A stretch of DNA of 64,000 bases from Mesocentrotus franciscanus (taxonomy: Eukaryota; Echinodermata; Echinoidea; Camarodonta; Strongylocentrotidae), in assembly GCA_037976565.1 (NCBI GenBank), contig CP137683.1, forward strand, positions 12,788,199 through 12,852,198. Direction: 5' to 3'. The notes under the pieces were generated by a model. It worked only from the letters and a program-made list of their open reading frames with translations, did not search any database and was not told the DNA's origin. This document shows positions 10,190 through 21,430 of this stretch, piece by piece (position 1 is the stretch's first letter; each line of letters opens with the position of its first letter). Position numbers and translations under genes: made by a program.

Positions 10190-10765
10190 AAGGGACTTAA
10201 GGGTAATCCAAAACTTGTAACAAGTTCATTTGTATGAAAGCAGAAAAATAATATGAACAGAATAGCGAAAGTTCGAAATAAATCAGACCAATAACAAGAA
10301 AGTTATGAAAGTTTGAAATATGGGATCACTCCGTCTATGCCAATCTCAAATTTTGGTCAGTGGATTGTGACTTAGTCGCGGATAACTCTCCCGTTTGTAC
10401 AGAATTACGATTAATTTCTGTTTTTCTTCTAAGTGCCTTCCCCCTTGGGGGCACTACTCCAAATATATTATGGATAGCATAATATTATAGGTTCTCTAAG
10501 GAGAAAAAACCCTCATTTTTGAAAAATTGAAATTTTAGTCATTTTTTGTATTTGAACGAATGGGAAACTTGTCTGCCACTACATCACAGAAACATTACAG
10601 ATACAGCCAATTTGTAGAGCTCATACCTAAAGTGAAAACAACATTTAAAAATTCATAACTTTCTCATTTTTTGTCTGATTTCATTCAAACTTTCACCAGT
10701 CTGGTTCTCTGATTTTTCTGCTTTCCTCTGGAGTAGTTTGCTGTCAAGGTTATGTTTTCCTGCAA
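10190..10765. mobile_element. Foldback-like element with ~80-bp inverted arms
   Basis: The left arm (AAAGCAGAAAAATAATATG … AATCAGACCAATAACAAG, AAAGTTATGAAAGTTTGAA) is matched by the reverse complement of 10620-10735 (AAAGCAGAAAAATCAGAG … AATCAGACAAAAAATGAG, AAAGTTATGAATTTT). The outer boundaries are not sharp and no target duplication could be fixed. Confidence 0.6.
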
Positions 10766-11300
10766 GTATGAATAACTAAATATATTGTCTACATGTAGCA
10801 AAAATAAATTACATACTGATAAAAATTCAATACATACATCAATATTGAGACACTGTCTAAGTGTTCCACAGAACTGTAATATGAATCGAATTCTGCGAGT
10901 AGCTTGAACTCCGGCCTCGGGCACGCACGCATGCAGCGAGACCGGATACCGAGAGACGACGTTTTAATGGAATTCCTGCGATTCGCTCAATTCCGAAGTC
11001 TCTCTCTTGGGAGCTAGAGAGACCTCAAAGATTTGAGCGGGATTCAAGGTGATGGATAACGTTACCCACAATGGATGTGTAGAAGCCTACAGATAATAGG
11101 TCGCTTTCATTTAGCCAGCTCTGTTTTTGATTGCTCTATATCAGCATGGGGGGTGAGATGGTGTCTTTCACACTATTTACTTGCTCAACCTCAGAAGTGA
11201 ACTAATATTTTGATAAACGGTATTTTTTTTAGGCCAAATAAAATGTTTTTGGGTCCACGTCTTTTAAAAATGAGAAGGGGGTTCCTTTTGAAACCTAATA
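10766..11300. other. Intronic spacer with a small stem-loop
   Basis: GTCTCTCTCTTGGGAGC followed by TAGAGAGAC (about 10998-11023) can pair as a short hairpin. A slightly GC-richer patch surrounds it. No exon was recognised. Confidence 0.35.
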
Positions 11301-11304
11301 AAAA

Positions 11305-11437
11305 TAATCAGTAGTCACATTTGTATAGCGTGTAACACTACATTTCTAAGGACTGTACGGGCTGCCGGGCTCACGATCAACTGGGCACAAAGAATTTCCA
11401 TTTTCGGTTTAATAAAATTTGGAGTGGACTATAAAAG

Positions 11438-11476
<39 letters not shown>

Positions 11477-11650
11477 GTAATTGTTATTACCCCGGTCATT
11501 GGATTCAGTTGCTATTCTGCAGATGATAGTGCACACGCTCCGCTCCTTGGGGAGTATTCTGGCCAGGCGCCATTTTTACAAGCGCACACATGCCAATCCA
11601 ACCACATTAATGTTTGCCTCCTACTGGGTATCCATTTGGTATAGCTACTA
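11305..11650 (-). mobile_element. Two nested or adjacent (ATT)n-tailed SINE fragments
   Basis: At 11305-11440 a fragment contains TTTGTATAGCGTGTAACACT, like other SINE 3' ends here. An (ATT)n tract at 11440-11475 then introduces a second minus-strand copy whose body (GGATTCAGTTGCTATTCTGC, CCAGGCGCCATTTTTACAAG) matches 6830-6960. Confidence 0.6.
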
Positions 11651-11654
11651 ATGT

Positions 11655-11900
11655 AAGGCCATATAAAATAAAAAACATGAAGGGCCTTCTTGAAAAAAAT
11701 GAAGGAGAAGGCCCTTTTATTTTTCTTCAAAATGGCCGCTTGGCACATTTTGCAAGACGGCCGGCCAGATTATTTTTCAAGATGGCCGCCAGCTTTTATA
11801 TTTTTCCGAAAAAGATCATTTTAACAGTATGCTTTTTGTGTTTTTTTCATTAAAAAGAATTATTTTAAAAAAACAGGCGGCCTAAAAAAAAAGGAACCTG
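11655..11900. repeat. Short hairpin and tandem YY1-like ATGGCCGC units
   Basis: GAAGGGCCTTCTTG and GAAGGAGAAGGCCCTT form an inverted pair (about 11679-11717). Three related phrases follow at about 11730-11792: CAAAATGGCCGC, CAAGACGGCCGG and CAAGATGGCCGCC. They resemble the YY1 core AAGATGGC, but being tandem they may just be repeat units. Confidence 0.45.
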
Positions 11901-12168
11901 GCGGGGACGCTTAACATAGAAAACAAAATTTTGGGCCTATTTGGTTGGCTTGCCTTCAGTACACAACAAAATCATTGCCCCCTTGACTGTGTAATATTTC
12001 GAAATTGTGCCCTCCCCCACCCCCTTCTGAAATCCATGATCTTCCCCCAAGATCCTATTATTTTCTGGCTCTATGCAGACAATTGTTGATGTGCTATGAA
12101 TATGATATGCATATAATTAACAAACCTCCAAACCTTTGTTTATGTTTGTTTGTTTGTTTTTCTCCCAG
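11901..12168. other. Intron end upstream of the first recognised exon
   Basis: Ordinary intronic sequence ending in a T-rich polypyrimidine tract and CCCAG. Confidence 0.5.
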
Positions 12169-12297
12169 GAGCTGAATCTCCTCTCTTTGAGCCAGAAGAG
12201 GAGAATGAAGGGGACAAAGAACTCCAGCTTGATGTCCTCCTGCCTTTGGAGAAGAAGGATGACGATGATGGTGTTGATGAAGATTCCAGAGGAGAAG
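12169..12297 (+). CDS. Internal coding exon 1 in window: acidic luminal linker of a PTPRN/IA-2-like protein
   Basis: The exon follows a pyrimidine stretch ending in CCCAG and ends at AAG|GTGAGT, a strong donor. It is 129 nt long, with two leading bases and one trailing base outside whole codons. In that phase it reads AESPLFEPEEENEGDKELQ and continues to a Leu-rich LDVLLPLEKK and a DDDDGVDEDSRGE tail. The composition is highly acidic and has no cysteine. Another phase is also open but gives an Arg/Met-rich, implausible peptide. The chosen phase is supported because it joins exactly to the exon at 16158. In the IA-2/phogrin family the luminal segment between the RESP18-homology region and the mature ectodomain is acidic and poorly conserved, so assignment rests on context. 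No upstream exon was recognised; it would have to donate one base of a split codon. Confidence 0.65.
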
Positions 12298-12387
12298 GTG
12301 AGTCAGGAAAAAATATGAAAATTTATTGATTTTTTTGTTGTTGATAATGGTGTCACGGTCGTGGAGGTGTTGTGTTGTAGTGCACAA

Positions 12388-12600
12388 TAGGTGCGATGGC
12401 TGAGTGGTAGAGCAGTGGTCGCGAAACATTCCAGGTTTTAAGCCAAGTCAATGTGCTTGTCCCCTTTGGTATGGCATTAATCCTCATTACCAAGTCACTC
12501 AGAGAGGACTTAAAGCCCTTGGTCCCCTGGTTGCATAATTACTAGCATACACAGGCTTTCTTAGCAGTCAGGTAAAAACTAACCAACCAACTAACCAATA
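12388..12600 (+). mobile_element. tRNA-derived SINE, family with CTTAGCAGTCAGGT end, AACC tail
   Basis: The head GATGGCTGAGTGGTAGAGC resembles a tRNA A box. The body includes CCCTTTGGTATGGCATTAAT, GAGAGGACTTAAAGC and CTTTCTTAGCAGTCAGG, then an (AACC/AACT) tail. Close relatives lie at 30175-30410 (plus) and 41821-41990 (minus). Confidence 0.8.
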
Positions 12601-12870
12601 GACTGTCGCTCATAATTTACAGGGTTCAAGCCCCTGCCGCATCACCAATATCCTCTGGCATGTCAAACAAATTTACATTTGCCACTCTCAACCCAGGTGA
12701 CATAAATGGGTACTGGGCAGGATCGTTTCTAGAAGTGCACAGCTAATATTTGCTGGGGCTGAAGCTGCTGTAAGTGGAAGTGCATAGGGATGTGATTGGA
12801 ACAGAATATTATTTTCATAGTCAATAATGATATCATTTTGGATTGCCTTGAGGGGGATATCGTAATATAT
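12601..12870 (+). mobile_element. SINE of the (ATT)n-tailed family, degenerate
   Basis: It lies directly after the previous SINE. The B-box-like GGGTTCAAGCCCC, then TGGCATGTCAAACA, ACATTTGCCACTCTC and ACCCAGGTGACATAAATGGG, match the order in 24466-24750. Confidence 0.65.
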
Positions 12871-14685
12871 TGTCTAAAACAGAATGAAGGGCAATATTTT
12901 CAATATTTTTCAAAAGTAGAGCCAGCCAATATTATGATTATTATTTATATCAGGCATATGCTTATTTTGTAGCCATTACATAGAGGTTTGTTTGAGTGTA
13001 GGTCAGGACTGGGTTCCTCTGGTTTCATGTTCTTCATATCAGGCATTTAATCTAAGCTGAACTATTATAATATAATTTGTTACTGCACATATCCATTTTT
13101 TAAAGCCTTTGAACTTAAAAAACATGTTGTATTTATACTGCATGTGCATAGGGACAAGAAACACATGTGGATTGTATTTGTCTTGGTCGTTGTACACTGT
13201 GAATGTTGAAAATTTTGGATTTCCCGGAAGAAGCCGTACATCAGAAGATGTTGCCAGTTGTCATGGTTATCTTTGAGATAGGCAAGATACTCATATTTAA
13301 TTGCATAGCTTACCGGCAGATGCTTGAGGTAGATAATTGTAGATGACCATAGTCAATTTTCACAAGGCATATTATACCATGATTTATCATCGCTATGATC
13401 CGAGCTTTCAAAGGGCTTTGTAAGTTCTTACCTCGGTTTTTCAGCTATGGCAACCGATGTCAGTGCGCAGTTCAATACCCCGTACCTACTTATTACACGT
13501 GGGTGGAGAGTGGCAAATGTAGATTAATGTCTTTCTTATGAATTTCATTGAAATATTAATCACTTTTTCTCTCAGACCCCTATCTTCTGCAGCGTGCTTT
13601 GAAATACTCTAGCAAGTCATTCAATTACTGTTAGATTACTATCAGTGAACCGTCTTTTGTCACAAACATCTTCTTCCTTTTTGGGGGCCTAATTTCGGCA
13701 CAAGGTTTGGGCTTCAAATTGTAATAGAAATCAGATCAAATGGAGGAGATGTGACGATTCCTTCTTGTTTATGGGTTAATGATAATAACTGATAGAAGGG
13801 GGCGTTGATCTTACCCCTCCCTACTCACTACTCATCATCTCATAGCGCTCACAACTCAGATGATTCGACTAAACCGAAATATCACCCATAGAAAAAAAAG
13901 CACCTGCTTGTGTATGGGTTACTGACCAAATTCAAAGAAACTCCCCCATTGGTCAAAAGAAATTTACGCTGCATCGCTCACCGTTATAGAGATGGCCGAA
14001 CACACATGTACAGCAAGTGCGTATAGAATTAATTCAATAAGCTAGTGTCATAGGGGGGCGTGATTTCTGGAATCGATTAACATGTAGATTAACATGTATA
14101 GTAGGTGGAAAGTATTAAAGCATGGCTGGATAATTAGAATATTATCACTTTCAAACGCTTGATGTTTTCATCATCGATATCCTTCAAATTGCATCATAAT
14201 CCACATCTGTAGATTGTTACAGTAAATAGTTAAAATTGCTTATTGTTATTTTATTTAAATGTATATGTCCTCTTTCTTTTAATATTAGATTTGTGTTTTA
14301 ATACTTATGTCCTATTTGTTAAATGTTTGATTTAGTAATTGACACTTTTATTGAAGAAAACGATAAAATTTTCTTCAATTAAATATACTAATGTTTGCAA
14401 GGCATAACAAATGTTAGCACTTCAGTTCTATTATTCTATCCCTTAGTCCCCCAAAATATGCTTTCATTTTCGGCTCTTATTTCTTGACCTTTGAAACAAT
14501 GTGCACTTTCACAGTAAAATTATTGTCAATAGGGATGTTATGACTTGGTTTCACTGTTTTTGAGCTGTAGTAATATATTGTGAACAAATTGGTTTCCTAA
14601 TGGTACATCGGTACATGCACATGCTCCACGGACTATGAAATATTCATATAATATTATCATGAAACTAGAAGTCGGCAAGTTGCAA
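12871..14685. other. Long intronic stretch, little recognised
   Basis: A SINE remnant (CCCCGTACCTACTTATTACA then GGGTGGAGAGTGGCAAATG) lies at about 13478-13530, minus orientation. The rest shows no exon with matching phase and no obvious repeat. AT content rises at 14200-14400. Confidence 0.4.
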
Positions 14686-14689
14686 TTCA

Positions 14690-15040
14690 ACAGAGTGAGA
14701 ATATTAATACTTCCCTTGCGCTATCATGTGATATACCCCAACAGGAGGGCCAACAATCAATATGATACTATGAAATAGATGAATTTCATATTAGTATTCG
14801 GAAAACGGTCAAAAGAGGACGAAATATGCCCGCTGGCCTATCATGTTGCGGATGGCCACATGGTGAAAATTGGGATTTGCGGAGAGTAAAATTGAATTGG
14901 TATCGCTTGGCTTCTCGGGCATAGCCAATCCATTGATTTGCTCACTGGGCTATGTGCATATCAAATTACCCCGAGTATGGGGTTGTAAGCTCCTTGCCTG
15001 CTTCTGAGCATGGCAAATGATGTTATAATGAGGGCTAAGG
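14690..15040. promoter_or_regulatory. Candidate conserved non-coding island
   Basis: A non-repetitive, higher-complexity block with balanced base use, unlike the surrounding simple sequence. It is followed abruptly by a pyrimidine tract. This is an inference only, since no sequence comparison was possible. Confidence 0.25.
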
Positions 15041-15059
15041 AATGAAATGATTTTGGCTA

Positions 15060-15240
15060 GCCCCTCGACTGTCTTTTTTCCCCTCCCCTATATATTTTAT
15101 CCCCACTTCCCTGTCACCCACCCCTCTTTAATCTCTCCACTCTTATCCTCTCTCCTTTCTTCTATTTTGGAGGGGGTCTTTCTGTCTCTCTATTATACAC
15201 CATTTCACCTTCTTCCCCTCCTCAATTTTACCAGTTACAT
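15060..15240. repeat. C/T-rich low-complexity tract
   Basis: An irregular CCCTCTCC-type pyrimidine tract. A reading frame in it is an artefact. Confidence 0.7.
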
Positions 15241-15600
15241 CTTAAGGTAGATAGATAGACAGATAAATGGTTTATTAATAATAAAAAAACATCATTGCTT
15301 CAAAGCCGAATTGTGATGATTTTACAGCGATAGAGTGCATACGAAAATGATAATCAACATTGACAAAGATAACAAATGGTAGAGTTCAAACAAAACAGGT
15401 AATCAGTACTGACAAAAATAAAAAATAACATATTATAATCAACAATGGTAGAGTTCATGCAAAACAGGTAATCAGCATTAAAAAAAAGCAAATAACATAT
15501 TATAATCTACATCCAATGAACATCCAATGAACTGAGCAAAAGAAATAGTTGTCATTAATTTCAATAATTCAGTTGTTCTGTATATACATTCTGCACAATT
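15241..15600 (-). mobile_element. Possible 3' end of a second CR1-like element, internally duplicated
   Basis: GATAAATGGTTTATTAATAA resembles the CR1-like 3' UTR edge at 4055-4075 (TAATGGTTTATTGAGATAAA), here preceded by a GATA tail. GGTAGAGTTCAAACAAAACA and GGTAGAGTTCATGCAAAACA recur about 72 bp apart, each followed by GGTAATCAG. No protein remnant was seen. Confidence 0.4.
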
Positions 15601-15639
15601 TGATGATTCAATAGCTTTCTTAATCCCCTTATTCATCCA

Positions 15640-15920
15640 ATCTCCCTACTTCCATGTCATTTCCCAAATTCACACCTCTGTCTCCTCCCTTCTGTCCCTC
15701 TCACCTGTCCCTCTCACCTGTCCCTCTCCCCTCCCCCTCCTCTCTCACTCTCTATCTCACTATCTCTCTCCTCCCCCACCCTTCCTCTATCCATCAATCA
15801 TTCCAATCTCTCTCCCTACACTCTCTCTCTCCTCTCACCTGTCCCTCTCCCCTCCCCGTCTCTCTCACTCTCTATCTCACTATCTCTCTCCTCCCCCTCC
15901 CTCACCCTCTATCCTAGGCA
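15640..15920. repeat. CT-rich tract containing an imperfect ~125-bp duplication
   Basis: CACCTGTCCCTCTCCCCTCC, then TCTCTCACTCTCTATCTCAC and TATCTCTCTCCTCCCCC, occurs twice (about 15715-15780 and 15836-15900). Confidence 0.7.
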
Positions 15921-16157
15921 AAACATATCCAACAAGTTTGTATAATGTATGTATAGTATAATAGAAGGGCCAAATTGTTAAAGGATAATGTGAATTATAT
16001 TTTTAAAGTAGTATCCAATATCCATTGGGATGATACTTGGCTGATTCTTTCTTGGTTTGATCAAAACATTTAACATTTTTGTTACAAATCCTTTTTATTT
16101 ATAGTTATACAATATGTATTTACCAACTTGTGTTTTCCATCTCTCATTACTTTCCAG

Positions 16158-16281
16158 AAGTTGTAGATGTAGGTGACAAGGATATGCAAGAAGGAGAGAA
16201 CGAAGAGGAAGAGAAAGACAAGAAAGAGGAGAGCAAGGGGTCCGAGTACTCTGGGTTCATTTTCATCACATTCCAAGAAGA
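16158..16281 (+). CDS. Internal coding exon 2: acidic linker and first strand of the IA-2-type mature ectodomain
   Basis: The acceptor is TTTCCAG and the donor is GAAGA|GTAAGT. The trailing G of the previous exon plus AA makes a Glu codon, and the frame continues as VVDVGDKDMQEGENEEEEK, then a Lys/Glu-rich run, and ends EYSGFIFITFQ plus two Glu codons. The EYSGFIFIT segment aligns by eye with the EYGYIVT-type beta strand that opens the mature ectodomain in PTPRN and PTPRN2. The Glu-rich stretch before it may contain basic pairs used for granule processing in this family, but no site can be assigned. Two bases (GA) are carried over to the next exon. The flanking introns are about 3.9 and 7.7 kb. 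Confidence 0.75.
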
Positions 16282-17404
16282 GTAAGTTGAACATTTCTCG
16301 TCCTGTTTTCTCCTATTATTGCAGCGGTTGTGGAGTCAATAGGGGAGGCATGCATGCACATGATGACCCCCCCCCCCTCCTCCTTCCCTGTCCAAGCCGA
16401 ACATGCCATGCCATTTGATGCATACTAGAGTAAAACTGCCCAACCCCTCTTTCCTGGCATTTATTTGTTATTATTTTCTTTTCAAATATTTTATGTAAAG
16501 CTTGTCAGCACTTTTTAGACCTGTACTACCCCCTCTTTCCCTGGAAAACCCTGGATCCTGGATCTACTGTTAAAGTAGATTCAATTATCTACCATTTGTA
16601 TGACTTATAGACAAAGTTTACATTTTCTTAATTTCCTCTTGCATTACAACAAAATCAACACATATAGAAATAATTTTTTTTTTTTAAACTTCTGTCATCA
16701 GAGATATTTCAGTAGCCAACTTTTGACATCAATGGCATAGTGCATTTACCCCCTCTATGTTCAGAATGAGTATATTCTTCTCACTTTTGTATGGTAGCAT
16801 TGTTCATTTTTCTGTAAATGAAATTGTTGACTGCATTTTAAATCAAATTACGATTGTTTTATTCAAAGCTCTTCAGCAATATTTGCCCATACTATGGGAG
16901 GAAAAAAAACAACACTATCTCTTTGTTTATTTCTTAATTACTGTGCTGGTTTATCCTGTAACACACAGAACAACATCTAACATTTATCACAGAAAGGATA
17001 CCACTAGTCTCACTTTGAATTTGGAGAAAATATTGGGAGAGTTGAATTTACTTTAAAAGCTATGTTTAAAAGTCATAAATCGAACTAATAGCACTTAGAG
17101 ACTTTGGTAAAAAGCACTTTAAAGCACTGTTTTATTATTATTAATATTATAATATTTCTGATGAGTTTGCTACAAATGGTATTGGTCATTGAACTGTTTT
17201 CAGTCAATATGATCAGCACTTACATAAAGAAATGGTGCTTTCTAAAACTACCCCCTCTTTTGTTGAGAGTGTGTGAAGTGCCAGTACTCGTTTGCATCTG
17301 TGGATTATGGCATTAGCAAGCACACCCTTGTTTGTATTCCTGTATGATCAGGATTGTATTGTGTTTTTCAAGCTACATGTATTATGATTTTGTAGGTGTA
17401 AATT
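16282..17404. other. Intronic spacer, no gene seen
   Basis: A C run lies at about 16367-16378. The phrase TACCCCCTCT recurs near 16527, 16748 and 17250. Short reading frames lack splice context or domains. Confidence 0.4.
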
Positions 17405-17595
17405 GTTAACACAGAGGTAGAATTTATAAGGATGATGGTGAAAATGATGATGATGATGATGATGCTGATGAAGATGATGATGATGATGCTGATGATGATG
17501 ATGATGATGATGATGGTTGTGATGATGTTGGTTATGGTGATGATGGTGGTGGTTGTGGTAGTCATGGTGATGGTAATGGGGATAAAGTTGGAGAG
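17405..17595. repeat. Compound (GAT/GTT/GGT)n triplet microsatellite
   Basis: Mostly ATG-phase triplets with GCT, GTT and GGT variants. Reading frames on both strands (poly-Met, poly-His) are artefacts of the triplet. Confidence 0.85.
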
Positions 17596-17875
17596 GAGTA
17601 TATGTAGGAGGAAAAATGAGGGAGCGGTTAGTAATTATCTTGATAGGAGATGGTTTTGATACTGGTGATGATACATAATTTAACCACTTTGTACATAAAT
17701 TGTTAATTACGTAAGTGCTGTGATTAAAGAAATATTTTGTTTTACAAAATGAAAATCTCAACCAACAGGATATGAAGCATAATTTTGCTTTTTAACATAT
17801 GGAATGCAAAAAATTACAGAACTTTTAAACAATATTTTAAGACAAGTTCATTTATATCAGATGAATGTATAATTT

Positions 17876-17955
17876 GTCTGTTGAGAGCCAGTTAGGGGTT
17901 CACTCAATCATATACTTTAAAACAGGGTTAGCGCCCTCTTGGCTGTAAACAGAGG
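17876..17955 (+). repeat. Hairpin-family copy
   Basis: TCTGTTGAGAGCCAGTTAGG, loop CATATACTTTAAAACAG, then GGTTAGCGCCCTCTTGGCTG and AAACAGAGG. The loop orientation is forward. Confidence 0.75.
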
Positions 17956-18239
17956 AATTCAAAGTTGTATCAATCAAGGCAATTTTTTGTATAAGAATAT
18001 TACCAACCATGAAATTCCATCATGTGGCATTTTTCCTAGTAAAAACAAACATTTTTATCTTGTGTTGTAGACGTGGCAATGAGAAGTTATTTGTGGATAG
18101 CGAGGGAGATGGGTGTGGGGTGGGGACGATGACAGAAAAAACAGAGTTTATAGATTGATTATGTGATTGATGGGGAAATGTGTCGTGGGCTCTTTGAGCT
18201 AACAACAGTCAGGAGTCTGATTGATCTGTTGTCATAGTT
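17956..18239. other. Intronic spacer, no gene seen
   Basis: No exon or repeat was recognised. A G-rich patch lies at 18095-18130. Confidence 0.4.
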
Positions 18240-18665
18240 AATGTATGGGGAGGGAGAGAGAGGGAGAGAGAGAGAACGTGAGAGAGAGAGTGAGAGAGGG
18301 AGAAGGAAGGATGGAAAAAAGGTCTGTTGATGATAAAGGGGGTAAGAGGGGTAGATGATGTAAAGAAGATGGGAGGAGAGAGAGGGGGTGTAGAGATAGA
18401 TGGATGTAAACTTAGAGAGAGAGAGGGGAGGGAGGGAGGGAGAGAGACAGAGACGGGGAGAAAGGAAAGGGAGAGGGAGAAAGCAAAGAGAGAAAGAGAG
18501 ATGGGAGGAAATACAGAAAAAGAGGAAGGGATAGAGTGAATATGAGAAATAAAAGGAGAGACGGACAAAGGAAGAAATGGGAAAAGGGGGAGGTGTATAT
18601 GAGGAGGGACTTAATGAAAAAGATTAGACTCAGCATTTAGGAAAGAAGAAGGGGAGAGAGGGGGA
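18240..18665. repeat. GA-rich purine tract
   Basis: An irregular GAGAG/GGGAG mixture across about 400 bp. Reading frames on both strands (Ser/Leu-rich or Glu/Arg-rich) are artefacts. Confidence 0.85.
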
Positions 18666-19742
18666 ACAGTATGATATTTTTTCATCAAATCCGGACACCC
18701 TTTCCAAAAAATTAGTGTGGAGCCCTGCTTTATGAAATTAATTTTGTTACGTTGAAAATAAATATGAATTTGGACTATTCGAGAAAGGAAGAGAATAGAG
18801 TTGAACGAAAGAGAAGCAAGAGAGGAAGACAGGTGAAAAGGATAGGAGAGTGAGAAGAAACAGATAAAGTGGGAGCAGAGAAAAGGATCAAACCTCTAAT
18901 TCTTCCTCCTCTCCATGTTTCTAGCTTTATTCCATTTTCCTTTTTTTTCTTTTACTCCAAATATTAACAAGTACCAACAAGGTACAAGGTCTCCCTGACT
19001 TGAAATGACCGTTCACTTCTTTCCCTTTATACCTTACCATCAAAATATCACAAATTATTGAGGGCTCGTCCTTGCAATTATCCAATAACAATTTACGTTT
19101 TCGACACAAACAGCAGCATGACCCAGAAAGAAACATTACCACACATCAGTATGTGCATACAGGTATGATGAAATTCTCTCTCTTCCCATGAATGCAAATG
19201 AATGGAAATGTGGGTTTTGAGGTCTAGTTGCGATGATTATTAAAAGCAGTTAATTCTGATTCTATTTTTACATTTTCCCCCGGAATCTGGAGCATGAAAG
19301 TGAGAAATTAAAATGTGCATTTTTCACCAACCAATGTGATGGTGGAATTCTATTATGCCTTTGAGGTTTCTGAATGATTCTTTTTTTCACATGATTTTGG
19401 CATGGCAAGGTGGAAAATTGTAGATTACCATTATCAACCCTGAAGATTTTTTAAAGGTAAAGGTACTGTTTATCATAAGCTGACATGATGTTAGAAACAA
19501 GTAGAGAGCCTATACACTCTTGAAAAACTCAAGATTTGACTCATTCACATTTTCTGTAAATTTAGTGGCAGAAAGGAATTATTCCCTAAAGACCAAAATA
19601 CATGTAACTTTATCCAGAATTCATGTTGGAACTATACAACTTATTAACTTTTATTTCATTTAAATTTTAAGAGCAGTACAATAAAAATATTACATTATAT
19701 TGCACTAACTAATGTTAAAGATTTTAAAAAATTGAGTATATC
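18666..19742. other. Intronic spacer, no gene seen
   Basis: A minor purine patch lies at 18780-18890. Otherwise this is ordinary AT-rich sequence with no recognised exon. Confidence 0.4.
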
Positions 19743-19806
19743 ATCTCTTTGGAGCAAGAAGGGCATTAACTCATAACTTTAATACAGATGCAATGCCCTT
19801 CAACAT
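19743..19806 (+). repeat. Hairpin-family copy, right arm shortened
   Basis: GGAGCAAGAAGGGCATTAAC, loop TCATAACTTTAATACAG, then a right arm AATGCCCTTCAACA. Loop forward. Confidence 0.7.
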
Positions 19807-19959
19807 ACAAAATTGACTTTTTTTGGTAGTGATTGTGAACATACAAAGGCAGACTTCATGAAGATTTTCGCCTTTTTACACTACCTTTGCCAAATCTGTA
19901 CACTCTATAAAAAAAAGAGACATTTGAAAAGGTTAAACACCATGTAAGGACATCGTTGC

Positions 19960-20265
19960 GGTGTTGTTTTTACATGCATTTCCAGGCGAAGTAGGTATAG
20001 GGATAAGATGTAGTTTGGGAGAATGTGGTATTGAGTATATGCCAGAAAGGCCAGCAATCAATATTTGCATGGCGGAACTTAGCGGAAGTGTTTGGAAATC
20101 TAATTTAGGAAGGACGAAAAGGGAAAGCCAAGATGCCTGCGTGAACTTCCATAGCCTCATTTTGGTGATTGCGGTAGCACTGGGGTCGGTAGATTGGTTT
20201 ATGCAGTTGATGATGTTTTATTTTTATGGGATGTCTGGTGTTGAATGTGATACCTGTATTAAATA
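19960..20265. promoter_or_regulatory. Candidate conserved non-coding island with a POU octamer-like site
   Basis: A non-repetitive, GC-richer block that contains ATTTGCAT at 20063-20070. An open frame of about 100 codons crosses it but shows no domain, and the splice context is poor. Inference only. Confidence 0.25.
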
Positions 20266-21430
20266 TTTTAATTGAAATAGTGTTAAAGTCATAGAAACAT
20301 CATTTTCATAACAGCAAAACAAAACAAAAACAAAGACAAAAAATAGAAATAAAACACAAACAAACAAACAAAAATGCCAAATGAAAATGTTGTTTGATAA
20401 TTATAGAAAAGTGCATATGTGGTTTTAATACAATATTGCCTATATCTGTTTTCATAAAACACACACTTTCTATCAAAGTCGAACAAGATCTTGTTATGAT
20501 TATGAAAAGAAATAGCTAGTAGTACCTGACAGTTTCAGCAAAGAAAAGAAGAAAAAAAGAATCATTTCCAATACTTCAAAATTAGATTTGAATTATGCAT
20601 ATAATAAATACAAGTCTTATTTTGTTGAATGGTATCTCTGATACCATAACTGAATGGTAATTGTTTTAGTCACGACCTAAGCTTAATCTTTTATTATTGT
20701 CAAGGCTCATATTCTCTTGTATGGATTGGAAGTCACAAAATGCTTTGATGGAAGCTTTCAGTAAGTGTTTGCTGTATGGCATTTGGTGTAAATTATTTAT
20801 TTGCAATAAGTGCAGTTTTTAGACGGAAATGCTGAGAGCAGTTTCTATGGAAGATGGAGTTTAGGGAGCTAAAAAACAAATGATTAGCGGTACTGAACTC
20901 TGTTTGCTTGTGTTTGATTGATCTTTGTCTATTCTTGATCTCATCAGAGCAAGAAATGCAAAACTGCTGGAGGTGGCTTTTCTGATACCCCTTTTCATAG
21001 TGATAATTTTGGTGAATGATCTTTCTTAGAAAATATATATATTAATATTCTTTGAAAAGAGTAACTCACCTTCTATCATATTGTACTTTACTGGACCTGT
21101 ATGTTTATTTTACCTATGTTTATGTTTATTTTTTCATTCTCAACAAATTTCATGTCTTCTGATTATGTACGGTACTTTATTCAAATTTCATTTTTTCCCC
21201 CTTGGGCCATCTTATTATTGAAATGTGGTTCCCTTTGATATGGCGGCTAGATATTGATCCCAGGTTGGATTAGATTGGGTTGAATTGGTTCAAAATGTTC
21301 CAAATATTTTCATTTTTTTAAATTCTTTATCTGCTTGTATAGGAATGTGTATGCCTCTTTTGAATTTGCATTTCTATGTCTATGTTACATCTGTATGTCT
21401 TTGTTTCTATTTTTCCATCTATCTATGGTA
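20266..21430. other. Intronic spacer, no gene seen
   Basis: AT-rich, with A-rich patches at 20320-20370. No exon or interspersed repeat was recognised. Confidence 0.4.

Noticed and set aside
12169..12297. Alternative phase of the first exon (ELNLLSLSQKRRMKGTKNSS)
   Set aside because: It is open, but it does not join the 16158 exon in the phase that links all later exons, and its composition is unlike the acidic linker expected there.
17348..17761. Poly-His and poly-Met frames
   Set aside because: Translation of a GAT/ATG triplet microsatellite; the same applies to 63235-63599 and 52981-53465.
19961..20275. A 104-codon frame with a hydrophobic stretch
   Set aside because: Many rare-pattern codons, no domain, and no acceptor and donor in a compatible phase; treated as a possible regulatory island instead.
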